Assembly (NCBI GenBank): GCA_041640715.1
Contig: JBEPZU010000003.1
Location: forward strand, 1 to 64,000
DNA from: DSFO01 sp041640715
GTDB lineage: Archaea > Thermoproteota > Thermoprotei > Gearchaeales > Gearchaeaceae
Length of the DNA stretch: 64,000 nt
Direction: 5' to 3'
How positions within the stretch are numbered: the stretch's first letter is position 1; each line of letters opens with the position of its first letter. The translations under genes and the position numbers were made by a program. Under the pieces are notes generated by a model. The model worked only from the letters and a program-made list of their open reading frames with translations. It was not told the origin of the DNA and made no database searches. Of this stretch, positions 62,425 through 64,000 are shown piece after piece.

Positions 62425-63150
62425 TTAAGAATTTTGTTTAATTATATTCATAAATTCAATCGCATCTTCAAACATGTAAATGTTATTGAAGAGGACGTAT
62501 ATTTCAGTAGCGCTCAATTTTTTTATCATCCCATATAAACTCAAGAGGTCATCTTTGGTGTATTTGTAATTATACATTCTCTTCCCAGGAGGCGATCCAT
62601 GCAATCGGAAATAAGCTATTTTAGATTGAATCGCTGGGTTTGAAGCGAATGGATCAACACAATGTATTAAGTTGAATTTTTCGCATAGAGTTCTTATGTT
62701 TTCTATAGACCATCCTCTAAGCTCTATAGCTATCTCTAAGTTATCTCTATCGATTTTAGAGAAGAAATTAAAAGCGTTTTTTATGTTTTTTTCATCATCC
62801 CTAAAGCTTGCGGGAAGTTGTAATAAACATATTTTAGCTTTTAATATTTTGCATATTTTCAACATTTCATTCCAAGAATCGAAAACTTCCTTAGTATCCT
62901 TGAGCTCACCGTAATTTTCGTTACTCTTGATTTTAGATCTCCTCCAAGTAGGACTCGTACTGGGATGCGTGATTCCTTGGAAACATTTTACTGTGAATTC
63001 AAAATCCTCAGGTGCTTCTTCTCTAAGTTTTTTAATCCTATCTTCATCAGGCAGATTATAAAAGGTTTCCTGAAGTTCTACCAACTTGAACTTTTGAAAA
63101 TATATCTTTCTACTTCTTTGAAATCCGCAACAACCAACTTTTATATCCAC
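62425..63150 (-). CDS. DUF72 family protein
   Basis: A 241-residue TIM-barrel-like protein. It begins VGCCGFQRSRKIYF, then VELQETFYNLP and FEFTVKCFQGITHP, with LLQLPASFRDD, IELRGW, and AYFRLHGSPPG later. These blocks identify DUF72, a conserved family of unknown biochemistry. CCGF replaces the common GTSG-type start. The start is GTG at 63150. It lies 28 bp upstream of the glycosylase gene on the same strand. Confidence 0.9.
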   Translation of the reverse strand: MDIKVGCCGFQRSRKIYFQKFKLVELQETFYNLPDEDRIKKLREEAPEDFEFTVKCFQGITHPSTSPTWRRSKIKSNENYGELKDTKEVFDSWNEMLKICKILKAKICLLQLPASFRDDEKNIKNAFNFFSKIDRDNLEIAIELRGWSIENIRTLCEKFNLIHCVDPFASNPAIQSKIAYFRLHGSPPGKRMYNYKYTKDDLLSLYGMIKKLSATEIYVLFNNIYMFEDAIEFMNIIKQNS

Positions 63151-63197
63151 TAAAAATATAGTAAAAGATTTAAGTTTAATAATCTCTTACTTTCTTA

Positions 63198-63524
63198 GTG
63201 TTCGTCACAATTGAAGATCTGCAAAAAATAGATTTGCGTGTAGGTAAAGTTGTAGAAGCGAAGCGCGTAGAAAACACACAAAAACTGCTACTTCTCAAAA
63301 TAAACATCGGAAATGAGGAAAGGAACATTGTTGCCGGAATAGGAGATCAATACGAACCTGAATATCTTATAGGGAAGAATTTAATCGTGGTAGCAAATCT
63401 TAAGCCGAAAGTTATAAGGGGAATTGAGAGTCGGGGAATGATTCTTTGTGCAGTAGATGAAGAAGAAAATGTATTTCCTTTGACGACTATAGGAGAAGCA
63501 AAAGAAGGTTCTAAAGTTTATTAA
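63198..63524 (+). CDS. tRNA-binding domain protein (MetRS-beta/EMAP-II-like)
   Basis: A 108-residue OB-fold: TIEDLQKIDLRVGKVVEAKR, LLLLKINIGNEERNIVAGI, LIVVANLKPKVIRGIESRGMIL and PLTTIGEAKEGSKVY. It is the stand-alone form of the C-terminal MetRS domain found in archaea, which binds tRNA and may dimerise with MetRS. The start is GTG at 63198. The prenyl synthase gene follows after 2 bp. Confidence 0.92.
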   Translation: MFVTIEDLQKIDLRVGKVVEAKRVENTQKLLLLKINIGNEERNIVAGIGDQYEPEYLIGKNLIVVANLKPKVIRGIESRGMILCAVDEEENVFPLTTIGEAKEGSKVY

Positions 63525-63526
63525 TT

Positions 63527-64000
63527 ATGCTAGATTACTCTTTCTTAAAAGATCCTTTATTTTTAAAGAAATACGTCATAATCGAAGAAAACATTGCTAG
63601 AGAGCTCGAGAGATATAAAGATTCTCCCTATTACGATTCCTTAATTTACGCTCTTAAGGGTGGTAAGAGATTGAGACCTCTTTTATTATTGTTTTCTTCT
63701 GAATTCTTCCAAGAACCTCGTAAAGAGCCTTATTCAGCTGCTGTTTTGGTAGAACTTTTGCATACTGTCTCTCTAATTCATGATGACATAATAGATAAAG
63801 AAGAGACTAGAAGAGGAGTAGAAAGTTATTATCTCAAATTCGGAGAAGAACAAGCCATATTAGTAGCCGATTTCGTTTTGGGCATAGTCTTAGATCTTGC
63901 GCTGAGATATACCGATACAGAGATACCTCATCTAGTTTCAAATACAGTCTTTAAGATGAGCGAGGGTCAATTGCTAGAAATTAGGAGTGCAAATAAAGAA
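63527..64000 (+). CDS. Polyprenyl diphosphate synthase (partial, cut by window edge)
   Basis: The first 158 codons are present. GGKRLRP and LIHDDIIDKEETRRG, the first aspartate-rich motif, are complete, followed by GEEQAILVADF. The second aspartate-rich motif lies beyond the window. It makes geranylgeranyl or farnesyl diphosphate for membrane lipids or quinone tails; in archaea a GGPP synthase is the common case. Residues before the DDxxD set chain length, but I cannot assign the product from this part. It is 2 bp downstream of the tRNA-binding gene. Confidence 0.92.
   Translation, partial: MLDYSFLKDPLFLKKYVIIEENIARELERYKDSPYYDSLIYALKGGKRLRPLLLLFSSEFFQEPRKEPYSAAVLVELLHTVSLIHDDIIDKEETRRGVESYYLKFGEEQAILVADFVLGIVLDLALRYTDTEIPHLVSNTVFKMSEGQLLEIRSANKE

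Noticed and set aside
1..64000. CRISPR arrays, insertion sequences and long direct repeats
   Set aside because: No regularly spaced repeats and no transposase frames were seen on either strand.

Overview
The window is a low-GC chromosome segment from an aerobic, probably thermophilic archaeon. Archaeal markers include ribosomal protein eL33, a Dpo4-type Y-family polymerase, a two-domain protein disulfide oxidoreductase, a stand-alone AlaX editing protein, an Elp3 homologue, archaeal-type CobT and aspartate-semialdehyde dehydrogenase, a LacS-like family 1 glycosidase and a GAPN-like dehydrogenase. Many genes have a TTTAAATA-like box about 26-27 nt before the start codon and no Shine-Dalgarno site, which suggests leaderless transcripts. 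Genes inside operons often overlap as ATGA and sometimes carry GGTGA sites. Thermoproteota is the best guess. I see no rRNA, tRNA, CRISPR array or insertion sequence, and the lineage cannot be fixed from this segment alone.

Layout. 1-1442 holds a cobinamide-salvage pair (partial CbiZ, CobT-like). 1798-5148 holds ion and osmotic homeostasis genes (MscS-like, TrkA, TrkH). 5558-8152 holds an orphan VapB-like antitoxin, a HIT protein, a methyltransferase with an unknown AT-rich partner, and eL33. 8165-10851 holds an HxlR-like regulator and a PadR-ABC exporter operon with a 16-bp palindrome at its promoter. 10852-15549 is a mixed region with a thioesterase, an aldo-keto reductase, an undescribed two-gene unit and two decayed dehydrogenase genes. 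15683-17897 is a ba3-type oxidase operon. 17928-20838 holds a GT-C-like membrane protein and adenine deaminase. 21017-28270 is the lysine operon dapA-dapB-lysC-asd-dapL-dapF-lysA. 28290-37568 holds miscellaneous metabolism, including a UbiA enzyme, a glycosidase with an MFS transporter, and CoaBC. 37573-39889 is a second B-type oxidase operon. 39977-53067 holds Mrp, a LysO-like exporter, an MDR-CPBP-UbiA operon and a cluster of sugar, alcohol and hydroxyacid dehydrogenases. 53420-64000 holds information-processing and modification genes: Dpo4, an aminopropyltransferase, UbiX, DHH, Elp3, tandem GNAT, a divergent CysRS paralogue, Nei, DUF72, a tRNA-binding protein and a partial prenyl synthase.

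How the parts fit. Two CuA-type oxidases, two UbiA prenyltransferases, UbiX, the polyprenyl synthase and a glycolate/lactate-type flavoprotein suggest quinone-based aerobic respiration fed by sugars and hydroxyacids. Lysine appears to be made by the diaminopimelate aminotransferase shortcut, and a LysO-like protein may export the excess.

The points most worth a second look are the missing in-frame start of dapA, the CysRS-like protein that has lost zinc ligands and the distal anticodon domain, the Nei-like glycosylase without its N-terminal proline, the small single-helix ORFs heading both oxidase operons, and two dehydrogenase pseudogenes.
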